A program made the translations under genes and the position numbers. A stretch of DNA of 64,000 nt from an uncultured Desulfobulbaceae bacterium (lineage in GTDB: Bacteria > Desulfobacterota > Desulfobulbia > Desulfobulbales > Desulfocapsaceae). The DNA lies in the NCBI GenBank assembly GCA_947311315.1, contig CAMZKN010000026.1, forward strand, positions 1-64,000, written 5' to 3'. The notes below the pieces were generated by a model. It had not been told where the DNA came from, searched no databases, and worked only from the letters and a program-made list of their open reading frames with translations. How positions within the stretch are numbered: the first letter of the stretch is position 1; each line of letters opens with the position of its first letter. Shown piece after piece: positions 27,535 to 36,454 of this stretch.

Positions 27535-28740
27535 ATGATGCAGGCTGTTTTTGCTGGGAAAAAGATTGTTGTTGGCGTAACCGGATCAATTGCTGCGTTT
27601 AAAGTTGCAGGATGGGTCAGTGATCTTGCAAAAGAAGAGGCTGATGTTTCAGTTATCATGACGCAAAGCGGTATGGAATTTGTCACCCCACTTACTTTTG
27701 CAGCTCTTTCCGGTCGCAAAGTGCATTCTGAAATGTTCGGTACTGAAATTGACGACCCCATGGCCCATATCAATCTTGGCAGAGAGGCCGATCTCATTCT
27801 CGTTGCGCCTGCATCAGCAAATACCCTTGCCAAACTTGCAAATGGATTGGCTGATAATCTTCTTTGTACCACAGTTCTTGCTTCAAGGGCGCAGGTGTTG
27901 ATATGCCCGGCAATGAATAGTCGCATGTATTCACATCCCGCTACAAAAGAAAATATTAAGCGACTGAAGAGCCTGGGCTATACAGTTATTAATCCAGCTA
28001 TTGGATTGATGGCCTGTAAAGAAGAAGGGGAAGGGCGGCTGGCTGAATGGGACGATGTAAAAGAGTATGTGGCCCGTGCGCTAAGTGTGAACGATTTGCG
28101 GGGAACCAATGTCATGATTTCTGCAGGTCCGACTCGGGAACCACTTGATCCGGCCAGGTATCTAAGTAATCGATCATCCGGGAAAATGGGTTACGCACTT
28201 GCCCGGGCTGCTTTTAGAAGAGGTGCACATGTCACACTTGTCAGTGGACCTACAACGTTGCCCTGTCCTGTTGGAGTTGATCGTCTACAGGTACAGACAG
28301 CCGATGAAATGTATAATGCGGTTATCAGCCATGCTGCGAAGAATTCGATTATTATTAAAGCCGCAGCAGTTGCAGATTACAAGCCTGCAAAAAATCATGA
28401 GCATAAGGTAAAAAAAGATCAAATTAAAAGCCATCTTGAGCTTGAACCTAATAAAGATATTCTTTTAGCACTTGGGAAAATGAAAAAGCCGGGACAGATA
28501 CTTGTTGGTTTTGCAGCAGAAAGTCAGAATTTACGGGACGAAGGTGTGAAAAAGCTTAAGAAAAAAAATCTGGACATCATTGCCGTCAATGATATAAGCA
28601 CCAAAAACACTGGGTTTGAGGTCGAAAACAATCAGGTTTTATTGATTAATAAAAGTGGTGAAGAGCAATTGCCCTTCACCAGTAAATTGCATACTGCAAA
28701 CCTGATATGGAACGATATCGTCAGGCTTATTCCTACGTAG
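27535..28740 (+). CDS. coaBC: Bifunctional phosphopantothenoylcysteine decarboxylase/phosphopantothenate-cysteine ligase CoaBC
   Basis: CoaBC makes 4'-phosphopantothenoylcysteine and decarboxylates it in coenzyme A synthesis. The N-terminal flavoprotein CoaC part has GVTGSIAAFK, ASANTLAKLANGLADNLL, PAMNSRMY and the Cys loop GLMACKEEGEGR. The CoaB part follows from about residue 185 (SAGPTREPLDPARYLSNRSSGKMGYALA). A strong ribosome-binding site, AGGAGGAAT, precedes the ATG. The gene is 12 bases after the glycan transferase but is a housekeeping function. Confidence 0.96.
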   Translation: MMQAVFAGKKIVVGVTGSIAAFKVAGWVSDLAKEEADVSVIMTQSGMEFVTPLTFAALSGRKVHSEMFGTEIDDPMAHINLGREADLILVAPASANTLAKLANGLADNLLCTTVLASRAQVLICPAMNSRMYSHPATKENIKRLKSLGYTVINPAIGLMACKEEGEGRLAEWDDVKEYVARALSVNDLRGTNVMISAGPTREPLDPARYLSNRSSGKMGYALARAAFRRGAHVTLVSGPTTLPCPVGVDRLQVQTADEMYNAVISHAAKNSIIIKAAAVADYKPAKNHEHKVKKDQIKSHLELEPNKDILLALGKMKKPGQILVGFAAESQNLRDEGVKKLKKKNLDIIAVNDISTKNTGFEVENNQVLLINKSGEEQLPFTSKLHTANLIWNDIVRLIPT

Positions 28741-28794
28741 CTTCACAGTATACACTGTATTTGTCAGTACTATTTTTATATCTAAGGAAATACT

Positions 28795-30012
28795 TTGAAC
28801 GATTCTTTTACTCCTGCTGAGCGTTCTATTCTTGCTGTCTCCTGTTACGGCCACTTTATCAGTCATTTCAATATGCTTGTTTTTCCGGCGGTGTTGCTCC
28901 CGTTGGCTGCTCAATTGCACCTGACTATGACTGAAACGCTCAATCTTTCATTTTTTATGTATTTTCTTTTCGGTGTAAGTGCATTTCCATGGGGGTTTGC
29001 TGCGGATAGGTTGGGGGCACGAACGCTACTTATCGTGTTCTATATTGGTGCGGGAATCTGTGCAATTATCACTGCTTTAAACGTTGAAAACCCACTTCTT
29101 TTTAGCATTTCACTGGCCGGGATAGGTTTGTTTTCAGGCATTTACCATCCTGCAGGACTAGGCTGGATCGCTAAAGAAATTAAAAACACCAGCAGGGCGA
29201 TGGCATTTAACGGGATTTTTGGCAATCTAGGTCTGGCCATGGCTCCACTTGTGGCCGGTTTTGTCTACTACTATTCTGGTATCAGAGTACTTTATTTTGT
29301 TGTTGCAGTAATGAATTTTTTCGGACTGTTTTTGATTTTTCTGACCCGGAATCACAAACGAGGTGAACTGGAAATTCGTGGGCAAAATCAGCCATCTTCT
29401 GCATCCTGGACACCTTTTCTTATTCTTTTACTCGCCATGACACTTGGTGGAATTGCTTACAGGGGAACTTCAGTTACCCTGCCAGCCTATTTTGAACTAA
29501 AAAGCAGTGGATTATTCAACACACTGTCAGGTGTAATCGGGGATATCGGCTCTGCAAATCTTACAGCAACAATACTCACCTCAATCATCTATGTTGTTGG
29601 GATGGGTGGCCAATATTTTGGCGGAAGGATTGGAGAAAAATATGACTTACGTATAAGTTATCTCGTTTTTCACGCAATTACTATACCTGCGGCCATTGGG
29701 ATGTCATTGAGTACTGATATGTCTCTTTTCTGGTTGGCAATGATTCACAGCTTTTTTCTTCTTGGTATGCAGCCAATTGAAAATACTCTGGTTGCACGGT
29801 TGACACCTCCACGTTTGCTCAGCTCTGCTTATGGGATGAAATTTATTTTAACCTTTGGGGTTGGCGCATTGAGTGTGAAGTTTATAGAATTTGTTAAAAC
29901 AGAGTGGGGAATAGAGAGTATTTTTATGTTTATTGGCCTTGTATCAACATTTCTCTGTTGTGTGGTCGTATTTCTGATAAAAAAGACACAACCAATTAAA
30001 GCAGAGACCTGA
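28795..30012 (+). CDS. Major facilitator superfamily transporter
   Basis: This 405-residue protein has about twelve hydrophobic segments and an MFS motif-A-like loop between TM2 and TM3 (GFAADRLGARTLL). The GIYHPAGLGWI motif and overall look are close to the fosmidomycin-resistance-like MFS group. The start is TTG after AAGGAAAT. The substrate cannot be inferred from sequence. It is convergent with ychJ, 58 bases away. Confidence 0.88.
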   Translation: MNDSFTPAERSILAVSCYGHFISHFNMLVFPAVLLPLAAQLHLTMTETLNLSFFMYFLFGVSAFPWGFAADRLGARTLLIVFYIGAGICAIITALNVENPLLFSISLAGIGLFSGIYHPAGLGWIAKEIKNTSRAMAFNGIFGNLGLAMAPLVAGFVYYYSGIRVLYFVVAVMNFFGLFLIFLTRNHKRGELEIRGQNQPSSASWTPFLILLLAMTLGGIAYRGTSVTLPAYFELKSSGLFNTLSGVIGDIGSANLTATILTSIIYVVGMGGQYFGGRIGEKYDLRISYLVFHAITIPAAIGMSLSTDMSLFWLAMIHSFFLLGMQPIENTLVARLTPPRLLSSAYGMKFILTFGVGALSVKFIEFVKTEWGIESIFMFIGLVSTFLCCVVVFLIKKTQPIKAET

Positions 30013-30070
30013 TACCCGTTTTAAGAAATCGCAGAACGACCTTCGAACCACTTATGCTTCCTGCGTGCTG

Positions 30071-30541
30071 TCAGGAATTCAGGCAACATCGTTTGAATTT
30101 TTTCCCGGAACCACATGGGCAGGGCTTGTTTTGTTCCAGTTTGTTCTTTTTTATATCAGCTTCGCCCCTGAGGTAATACCAGAGGTTTTCTTCTTTTAAA
30201 AACTCGCTTTTTTCTCTTAGCATGGAAAGCTGTCCACCTTCAATATAGCGAGTAGTGAAATCGACACTACCGACAGTATCTTCCGCTGTGCCATTTTCAC
30301 AGGCGTGGATTTCCATGCCCAGCCATACCACAGGAAAGTCTTCGTGATTCAAAGATTTTGGTCGGGTTCTTGTGTGCCAACTGCCAAGAAGATGTTTATC
30401 ATGTTTTTTGACAAAAGCGGTATATCTTGATCGCATAAGGATTTCAGCAGTAGTGGCGCGGCTGTGGTCTTCAAGTACTGGTTGGCAACACCTGGTATAT
30501 GGTTGGTTTGAGCCACAGGGACAGATTTCGATTTCGGACAT
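30071..30541 (-). CDS. ychJ: YchJ-like SEC-C motif protein (UPF0225)
   Basis: This 156-residue protein has a zinc-binding SEC-C motif at each end (CPCGSNQPYTRCC at the start, CPCGSGKKFKRCC at the end) around a central NTF2-like domain (RSRYTAFVKKHDKHLLGSWH). This is the UPF0225/YchJ layout. The function is unknown; SEC-C motifs occur in SecA and other protein-handling factors. It starts five bases after the stop of a small membrane protein gene and is probably co-transcribed with it. Confidence 0.9.
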   Translation of the reverse strand: MSEIEICPCGSNQPYTRCCQPVLEDHSRATTAEILMRSRYTAFVKKHDKHLLGSWHTRTRPKSLNHEDFPVVWLGMEIHACENGTAEDTVGSVDFTTRYIEGGQLSMLREKSEFLKEENLWYYLRGEADIKKNKLEQNKPCPCGSGKKFKRCCLNS

Positions 30542-30546
30542 GACAG

Positions 30547-30768
30547 CTAACCTTTTTTGAATGAAGAGTATACTTTTAGTATAAGGAGGAAAAATGGGAA
30601 TATATGCCAGCAGAGATCAAAAATATCAATCCCTTTTTTTAATTCTCCCTTGCTGAGCATTACTGCTTTTTCTATGAGATGTGGTTGAGGAAAAAAGGGC
30701 GCAAGACCAAGGAGGATACATGTCAGAATCACGAATGACCAGGGAATTTTATTAATAAACGTATTCAT
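30547..30768 (-). CDS. Small two-TM membrane protein
   Basis: This 73-residue protein has two hydrophobic segments (WSFVILTCILLGLAPFF and ICWHIFPFFLLILKVY-like) separated by a short loop, PHLIEKAVMLSKGELKKGIDIFD. Short proteins of this shape are frequent in proteobacteria and are often labelled 'RND transporter' in databases, although they are far too small to be one. It is placed five bases before ychJ. The true function is unknown. Confidence 0.65.
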   Translation of the reverse strand: MNTFINKIPWSFVILTCILLGLAPFFPQPHLIEKAVMLSKGELKKGIDIFDLCWHIFPFFLLILKVYSSFKKG

Positions 30769-30880
30769 GAGCGATGTAAAGAATTGTAGGTTACTTTGAA
30801 TACCTCTGTCATCGGTTAATCGATGCTGGAGGTCTTGAGATTTCCCGTCCCATTAGCAGTGGCCATAATTGTCATAAAAA

Positions 30881-31019
30881 CGAAACGTAACTACTCACGG
30901 AGTTCATAGCTCTATGTTTTTATTACCTCTGAACTGTAACTGTCCACAGGTGCTCCATATTTGTGCAGGCACATTTGTCCGTGCGAAGATGGGGGGCCTG
31001 TGAGCAGTTACGACGAAAC
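30881..31019. repeat. MITE-like palindromic element, copy 1
   Basis: Terminal inverted repeats read CGAAACGTAACTACTCAC on the left and GTGAGCAGTTACGACGAAAC on the right. The inner part (CACAGGTGCTCCATATTTGT, and later AGATGGGGGGCCTGTGAGC) matches the element near 61.7 kb with only a few substitutions. Compared with that copy, the left side here has about 48 extra bases, including a second degenerate left end (GAACTGTAACTGTCCACAGG), and the central 32 bases are missing. No ORF lies inside it. It sits in the intergenic gap between two divergent genes. Confidence 0.7.
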
Positions 31020-31042
31020 TATACATACAATGAATAAAAACA

Positions 31043-31516
31043 GTGTTCAATGGAAAAGTGGTGATAACTAGTGTCAGAAGATTACGTAGGTTTTTTGCTT
31101 TTTCCCTTTCCGGTGCATTGTACTATTTCTGGCTGAAAATAAGAGGAAAAACCATTGTGGTGAGGGGCAGATGCAGAGGATGTGGAAGTTGCTGCATGGA
31201 GCTCTGTCTTGAAAATAAAGATGGATGGCTTCGATCAGAAAAGGTTTTTCGAGAAATAATTATGACCCATCCTGAATACGATAGATTTGAGATAACCGGC
31301 AGGGACAGCACTGGTTTTTTACTTTTCAAATGTACCTGGTGCACACCCCAGGGAACATGTCTTTATTATAGTAAGCGGTTAGATTTATGCAAAAATTTCC
31401 CGGAAAAATCATTGCCCTTTGCTGGTGGTAAATTGCCGGTAAACTGCGGGTATTCATTTGAGGTTGTGACACCTTTTGAAAATATTCTCAAAAAGGAATT
31501 AAAAAGGAAAAAATGA
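31043..31516 (+). CDS. YkgJ-like cysteine-cluster protein
   Basis: This 157-residue protein has the clustered cysteines of the YkgJ/CxxCxxCC family: CRGCGSCCMELC, then CTWCTPQGTC, YYSKRLDLCKNFP and NCGYSF. These are thought to bind zinc or an iron-sulfur cluster; the function is unknown. A short hydrophobic stretch near the N terminus (FFAFSLSGALYYFWL) may attach it to the membrane. The GTG start at 31043 is uncertain; other in-frame GTG codons at 31058 and 31061 are possible. It overlaps the next gene by four bases, implying coupled translation. Confidence 0.75.
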   Translation: MFNGKVVITSVRRLRRFFAFSLSGALYYFWLKIRGKTIVVRGRCRGCGSCCMELCLENKDGWLRSEKVFREIIMTHPEYDRFEITGRDSTGFLLFKCTWCTPQGTCLYYSKRLDLCKNFPEKSLPFAGGKLPVNCGYSFEVVTPFENILKKELKRKK

Positions 31517-32604
31517 AGAAAGTACTTATTCTGGAGCCATATTATGGCGGTTCACATAAATTTTTCCTTGATGGTTTACAAAACAATATCAGTAGTGAGT
31601 ACACTCTTTTTACACTCCCTGCGCGAAAGTGGAAAATGCGCATGCAACTATCGGCACCCTGGTTTATAAAAAAAATAGAAGAACTTCCCCGGCACAAGCG
31701 GAGATTTGATGTGGTGCTGTGCTCTACCTTTGTTGACGTGAGTGTTTTACGGGCATTGTTGACACAGGTTGATGGTTGGGATCAGCAGGCGAAAATGTTG
31801 ACATTTTTCCATGAAAATCAATTTGCCTATCCCCAGCGAAATCCAAAACAGAATGATTTTCAATTTACAGCAATAAATTTTAATACTGGTCTTGCTTCGG
31901 ATAAAATTGGATTTAATTCAAATTACAATCGTTCAAGTTTTCTGGCTGGATGTAGGAAATTCTTACAGTCAGCATCGGATATGAAAAGAGAAGAACTGGT
32001 GGACGATCTCGAAGAAAAAAGCACTCTTTTATATCCTGGGATTGATTTTACAGAATGTGACCAAGTAAAACAATCATGGGACAGAGAGGTACCTGTTATT
32101 GTCTGGAATCATCGGTGGGAGCATGATAAAAATCCGGATCAATTCTTTGAGGCGTTATTGCAGCTTGAAAAAAAAGGACGCGATTTCCACCTTATTCTCC
32201 TGGGGCAATCATTCCAATCCTGCCCCAAATGCTTTGTAACAGCACAACAACATTTTGGTAAAAAAGTACTACACTACGGTTTTGCAGAATCGTACTCGCA
32301 CTATATCTCTCTTTTGAAGCAGGGCGATATAGTTATCTCAACATCGCTGCACGAATTTTATGGCATTGCCATTATTGAGGCTGTGAGAAGTGGCTGCTTC
32401 CCGGTTTTACCTGAAAAACTCTCTTACCCTGAGCTTTTCGACAGTCCGTATCTTTATGGGGAAAATGGATTGGTAAAAAAACTGGATGCCCTTTTGCAAA
32501 AAGATGATATCAGGTTAAGTGCTGAGAAAGCCATTGAACTTACCGAAAAATTCAGCTGGTCATCGCTTCGCAGCAAGTACCATGACTGGCTTTTTGCTCC
32601 CTGA
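31513..32604 (+). CDS. tRNA-queuosine alpha-mannosyltransferase-like glycosyltransferase (DUF3524)
   Basis: The N terminus VLILEPYYGGSHKFFLDGL and the segment TLPARKWKMRM are hallmarks of the DUF3524 family, whose members include the enzyme (QTMAN, vertebrate GTDC1) that mannosylates queuosine in tRNA-Asp. The C-terminal half is a GT-B glycosyltransferase-4 domain with VISTSLHEFYGIAIIEAVRSG for donor binding. At 363 residues it is full length. Mannosyl-queuosine activity is by family only. No queuosine synthesis gene lies in this window. Confidence 0.82.
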   Translation: MKKVLILEPYYGGSHKFFLDGLQNNISSEYTLFTLPARKWKMRMQLSAPWFIKKIEELPRHKRRFDVVLCSTFVDVSVLRALLTQVDGWDQQAKMLTFFHENQFAYPQRNPKQNDFQFTAINFNTGLASDKIGFNSNYNRSSFLAGCRKFLQSASDMKREELVDDLEEKSTLLYPGIDFTECDQVKQSWDREVPVIVWNHRWEHDKNPDQFFEALLQLEKKGRDFHLILLGQSFQSCPKCFVTAQQHFGKKVLHYGFAESYSHYISLLKQGDIVISTSLHEFYGIAIIEAVRSGCFPVLPEKLSYPELFDSPYLYGENGLVKKLDALLQKDDIRLSAEKAIELTEKFSWSSLRSKYHDWLFAP

Positions 32605-32643
32605 CTACAAAAAAACTACAAAGTGTAGCCGGGGAGCATGCAG

Positions 32644-33702
32644 CTATTTTTTGAGCGTTTTTGCAAAATCGAGCATCCTGCGGATAGGAATGGCGCCCTT
32701 TTCTGCCAAGTCCGGGCTGACGAGCACTTCATTTTTGCCGTTTTCCAGGACTTCTGCGAGATTATGCAGGGAATTCATGCCCATCCATGGGCAATTCGCA
32801 CAACTCTGACAGGTCGCCCCTTCGCCAACGGTTGGCGCTTCCAAAAGAATTTTATCTGGTGCTATTTGTCGCATTTTATTAAATATTCCTGCATCGGTTG
32901 CGACAATGAACTCTTTGTTGCCAAGTGAAGCAACGGCATCAATGAGAGCTGTGGTGGAACCTACAACATCTGCAAGCGAGATAACCGCTTCCGGTGATTC
33001 GGGGTGAACAAGAATGGCGGCGTCGGGGTGCAGCTTCTGCATTCTTTGCAAAGCTACCGACCGGAATTCTTCGTGCACAACACAGGAGCCTGGCCAAAAG
33101 ATCATTTCGACCCCTGTGAGTTTTTGAACATACCTTCCCAGATGTTTATCCGGGGCCCAAAGAATTTTCTCATTTTTTTGAGCAAGGTGTTTCACTATTG
33201 GCAAGGCAATTCCAGAGGTGACAACCCAGTCGGATCGCGCTTTAACTCTGGCACTGGTGTTCGCATATACAACAACTGTATGCTCTGGATACTCATTGCA
33301 AAAAGAGTCAAAAAGGTCGTATGGACAGCCCTCATCGAGAGAGCAGGTCGCACCAAGATCGGGCATGAGAACTCTTTTATTATTGTTGAGAATCTTTGCA
33401 GTCTCACCCATAAATCTCACACCCGCAACCACAAGTGTTTCCGCCGGGTGCTCTGTACCAAAACGAGCCATTTCAAGGCTATCGGCAACACAACCTCCTG
33501 TCTCATCTGCAAGATCCTGGAGGGCACTGTCGGTGTAATAGTGTGCTACAAGGACAGCATTTTGCTCTTTAAGCAGTAGCTTAATTCTGTTTTTAAGCTG
33601 AGTGAGTCCATTTGGGGAAAATTCTGGCCATTCCGGATGAGGAGGGACAGTAACTGAGGGAATCTTAGGGTTATTTAGAGATTGTTTTGCATCAATTACC
33701 AT
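32644..33702 (-). CDS. nadA: Quinolinate synthase NadA
   Basis: NadA makes quinolinate from iminoaspartate and dihydroxyacetone phosphate in NAD synthesis, using an oxygen-sensitive 4Fe-4S cluster. The three cluster cysteines are visible in [25 protein letters not shown] and [15 protein letters not shown]. The substrate loop [14 protein letters not shown] is near the N terminus. At 352 residues it is of the longer type. It converges on the DUF3524 gene. No nadB or nadC is nearby. Confidence 0.95.
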   Translation of the reverse strand: MVIDAKQSLNNPKIPSVTVPPHPEWPEFSPNGLTQLKNRIKLLLKEQNAVLVAHYYTDSALQDLADETGGCVADSLEMARFGTEHPAETLVVAGVRFMGETAKILNNNKRVLMPDLGATCSLDEGCPYDLFDSFCNEYPEHTVVVYANTSARVKARSDWVVTSGIALPIVKHLAQKNEKILWAPDKHLGRYVQKLTGVEMIFWPGSCVVHEEFRSVALQRMQKLHPDAAILVHPESPEAVISLADVVGSTTALIDAVASLGNKEFIVATDAGIFNKMRQIAPDKILLEAPTVGEGATCQSCANCPWMGMNSLHNLAEVLENGKNEVLVSPDLAEKGAIPIRRMLDFAKTLKK

Positions 33703-33863
33703 AATTGTACCTGTATTATATCAGTAGAATCTTATCACTTATGAAATATACGACTATCTGAAAAAAAGTAAAAGCAAAAGTGAGTATTCCGCACTTCGCT
33801 GGAAATTACATATAATTTATGGGTGTATGACACCGCTTCGCTGTTATTTTTCTGTGCCTGTTC

Positions 33864-34784
33864 TTATTTTACTTTAAGTTTTTCCAGTAATTGTTCCACT
33901 TGATTGGCAAGTTGAATAAAATCATGTGAGGTTAATGTTTCTGGTCGATCTGCGGGGTTTAAGTGTGCTTGTGTGATAGCTTCCTGTGTAAATTTTTTAT
34001 TAATCTCTTTGCTGCCCTCTGAGATATCGTCAAATAAATTTGCGCCACTCAGTGTGTTAAGAATGGTTTTACGTCTTTGGTTGAATGTCGTTCTGACTAT
34101 TCTTCTAAAAAGTGCAAAATTGTATACTGGATTATTTTCGTTTAAAGAATCATCTGATTGCTTATTGAACTCTATCGAGATCACCACAGAATCAATTTTG
34201 GGTCGCGGATGAAATTCTGCAGGTTTGAGTGTCATGAGTTTTTTCACCCTGGCACAACTGTTGAGAAGAACAGTGGGAACTCCATACGCCTTTGTTCGTG
34301 GTTCAGCCATCAACCGTTCTGCAACCTCTTTTTGCAACATAATTGTTGCTGAATCAATCAGGGTCGAATTTTCGATGAGTTTAATAATAAAAAGGTTGGA
34401 AATGGAGTAGGGCAGATTTGCGAGGATTTTAAGACTACCACCACATTTTTTGGCAATTTCGGCAAAGTCTACGGTGAGGATATCCTGGTGGATCAGTGTT
34501 ACATTTTGGGGTAAATCACCCTTTGTTTCATGAAGTCTGACGATTCCACTGTCAATTTCGTAGCCATAAACATGCTGAGCAATGGATGCAAGCGGCATTG
34601 TTAATGCCCCGAGCCCCACACCGACTTCTACTATAACGTCGGTGCTTTTGATATTACCCGCACGAACTATTGCTTCAGCTGTGAGTTTGTGTACAAGAAA
34701 ATTTTGGCCAAATTTTTTCTTGGGTGCAAGTTTGTGTTCTTTTAATGTGTTGTATGTTTGTCGCTTATTTTGAGACATCGTCAT
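33864..34784 (-). CDS. rsmA: 16S rRNA dimethyladenosine transferase RsmA (KsgA)
   Basis: RsmA dimethylates two adjacent adenines near the 3' end of 16S rRNA during 30S maturation. Motifs are KKFGQNFLVHKL, VEVGVGLGALTMPL (SAM motif I) and the catalytic NLPYSISN. The ORF track begins at a TTG (34841) inside the upstream DUF2062 gene. I use the ATG at 34784 (or 34778, MSQNKRQ), which gives the usual length. It is the third gene of a tsaD-DUF2062-rsmA operon. Confidence 0.93.
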   Translation of the reverse strand: MTMSQNKRQTYNTLKEHKLAPKKKFGQNFLVHKLTAEAIVRAGNIKSTDVIVEVGVGLGALTMPLASIAQHVYGYEIDSGIVRLHETKGDLPQNVTLIHQDILTVDFAEIAKKCGGSLKILANLPYSISNLFIIKLIENSTLIDSATIMLQKEVAERLMAEPRTKAYGVPTVLLNSCARVKKLMTLKPAEFHPRPKIDSVVISIEFNKQSDDSLNENNPVYNFALFRRIVRTTFNQRRKTILNTLSGANLFDDISEGSKEINKKFTQEAITQAHLNPADRPETLTSHDFIQLANQVEQLLEKLKVK

Positions 34785-34818
34785 ATTAAGATTGAGTTTT
34801 GTTGATCTTGAAAGAAAG

Positions 34819-35301
34819 TTATTTTTTTTTGTTTTTAACAAAATTGAAGAAATAGAGCGAACTGAAATAACTTAATACAGCAATAGGAAGACCAAGAATA
34901 ATACCGCCAATCCCCAGAACAGCAAGAGATTCGTAACCAAGATCAAAGATAATTGCGATTTTATTCTGGATGGTTGCAGTCGAGGATATGTCTGCCAAAA
35001 CCTGCTGAACCATCTCGAGGTTGAGCTCATAGGGTGTGACGGCATTGCCGATAAGTGCGGCCAGGTAATAAAGGGGCAGGGATGTAATGGGGTTGCTGAT
35101 GAGCCAACTGCTGATAATACCGGAAATTGCTGAGCTTCTGGTTAAAAATGCAAGGAGAACGATCAAAACAGTATGAAAAGGTATGGTTGGCGTACAACCT
35201 ATAAACACTCCAATAGCAAAACCCATAGCAAGCTCAGGGGGATTGCCCCTGAGTCTTTTTAAACGAATATAATAGTATTTATTGGTGCGCCATAGGTTCA
35301 T
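34819..35301 (-). CDS. DUF2062 domain-containing membrane protein
   Basis: This 160-residue protein has the DUF2062 signature PPELAMGFAIGVFIGCTPTIPFHT followed by ISSWLISNPITSLPLYYLA and about three hydrophobic segments, so it is an inner-membrane protein. The family function is not established. It is 11 bases downstream of tsaD and just upstream of rsmA on the same strand, so all three probably share a transcript. Confidence 0.88.
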   Translation of the reverse strand: MNLWRTNKYYYIRLKRLRGNPPELAMGFAIGVFIGCTPTIPFHTVLIVLLAFLTRSSAISGIISSWLISNPITSLPLYYLAALIGNAVTPYELNLEMVQQVLADISSTATIQNKIAIIFDLGYESLAVLGIGGIILGLPIAVLSYFSSLYFFNFVKNKKK

Positions 35302-35312
35302 CGTTTTCCTGT

Positions 35313-36314
35313 TTACCTGTATTGCGGCCGTGAATAGACGTCTATATCAAGAGAAGACGCACCGTTGATCTTAAACGCATGATATCCGGCTAATGCAATC
35401 ATTGCAGCATTATCTGTGCAAAATACAGGTTCAGGGGCATAAAAAAGTAAATTATTAACAGTGCAACGCTTCTCAAAGACATGACGAAGCCTTTTATTTG
35501 AAGATACGCCGCCGCCAATAACTATTGTGTCTATATTGTACCTGGAGGCAGCATTAAGTGTTTTTTCTACAAGGACGTCAACCACAGCTTCCTGAAAAGA
35601 AGCACAGACATTGTTTATCTGCACCATTGATTCTTTTTGTTTTTGTTGATTGCAATGATTCAAAACGGCTGTTTTAAGACCACTGAAACTAAAATCCAGT
35701 GAATTGTCAGCAAGCCATGCCCTGGGAAATTGTATGTATTTGGAATCTCCTTCACTGGCTTTTAAAGAAACATGTGGTCCACCAGGGTACGGCAGCCCCA
35801 GGAGCTTTGCAACCTTATCAAATGCTTCTCCTGCCGCATCATCTCTGGTTCTTCCAAGCAATTTATGATCCTGATGGTTTTTTACTAGAAAGAGTGAAGT
35901 TGTACCTCCCGATACTATAAGTGCAATATACGGGAATTCCGGCTGATTCTTTTCCAGGAATATTGAGAGTATATGGCCCGCCATGTGATCAACGCCAACC
36001 AATGGAATCTTCAACGTATACGCAAGTGTTTTGGCGTAGGAAAAGCCTACGAGTAGAGAGCCAATCAGGCCGGGTCCCCGGGTTGCGGCAATGAGGTCAA
36101 TTTCTTCAAGCGTTACCCCTGCTTTTTCAAGAGCTAATTGAACAATCGGACATATCGCCTGCAAATGTTGCCTGGAAGCAAGTTCAGGAACAACACCACC
36201 AAACGTATTATGGATTGTATCCTGGCTACTCAATACGTTGGATCTAAGCTGAGTGTTTTCCAGAACAGCAGCGGCAGTATCATCACAAGAACTTTCTATT
36301 CCTAAAATGAGCAT
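35313..36314 (-). CDS. tsaD: tRNA N6-threonylcarbamoyladenosine transferase TsaD
   Basis: TsaD transfers threonylcarbamoyl to A37 of ANN-decoding tRNAs as part of the TsaB-D-E complex. The N terminus LGIESSCDDTAAAV and the metal-binding motif HMAGH (DHMAGHILSIF) are diagnostic, along with GGTTSLF and GGGVSSNKRL. At 333 residues it has the standard length. It diverges from moaA with 140 bases between them and leads the downstream DUF2062-rsmA genes. Confidence 0.96.
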   Translation of the reverse strand: MLILGIESSCDDTAAAVLENTQLRSNVLSSQDTIHNTFGGVVPELASRQHLQAICPIVQLALEKAGVTLEEIDLIAATRGPGLIGSLLVGFSYAKTLAYTLKIPLVGVDHMAGHILSIFLEKNQPEFPYIALIVSGGTTSLFLVKNHQDHKLLGRTRDDAAGEAFDKVAKLLGLPYPGGPHVSLKASEGDSKYIQFPRAWLADNSLDFSFSGLKTAVLNHCNQQKQKESMVQINNVCASFQEAVVDVLVEKTLNAASRYNIDTIVIGGGVSSNKRLRHVFEKRCTVNNLLFYAPEPVFCTDNAAMIALAGYHAFKINGASSLDIDVYSRPQYR

Positions 36315-36454
36315 GAAAAATAATTCTTTTGAGTTGTTAAGATTTTGATTGAATTCCTACTGTTTTTCAGAGTAAGAAGAAGTCAGTATAAAGACGAAGT
36401 AATTGAAAGTCAATGTCTTCACTTATTCGATAATTCTGCAGTAAATGGCTTGAT

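Noticed and set aside
33004-33579. 191-residue plus-strand ORF
   Set aside because: It is the antisense shadow of nadA, which has full family motifs in the other strand.
33703-33863. Repeated CTTCGCTG words between nadA and rsmA as a repeat family
   Set aside because: There are only two short occurrences in A/T-rich intergenic DNA, without a defined unit.
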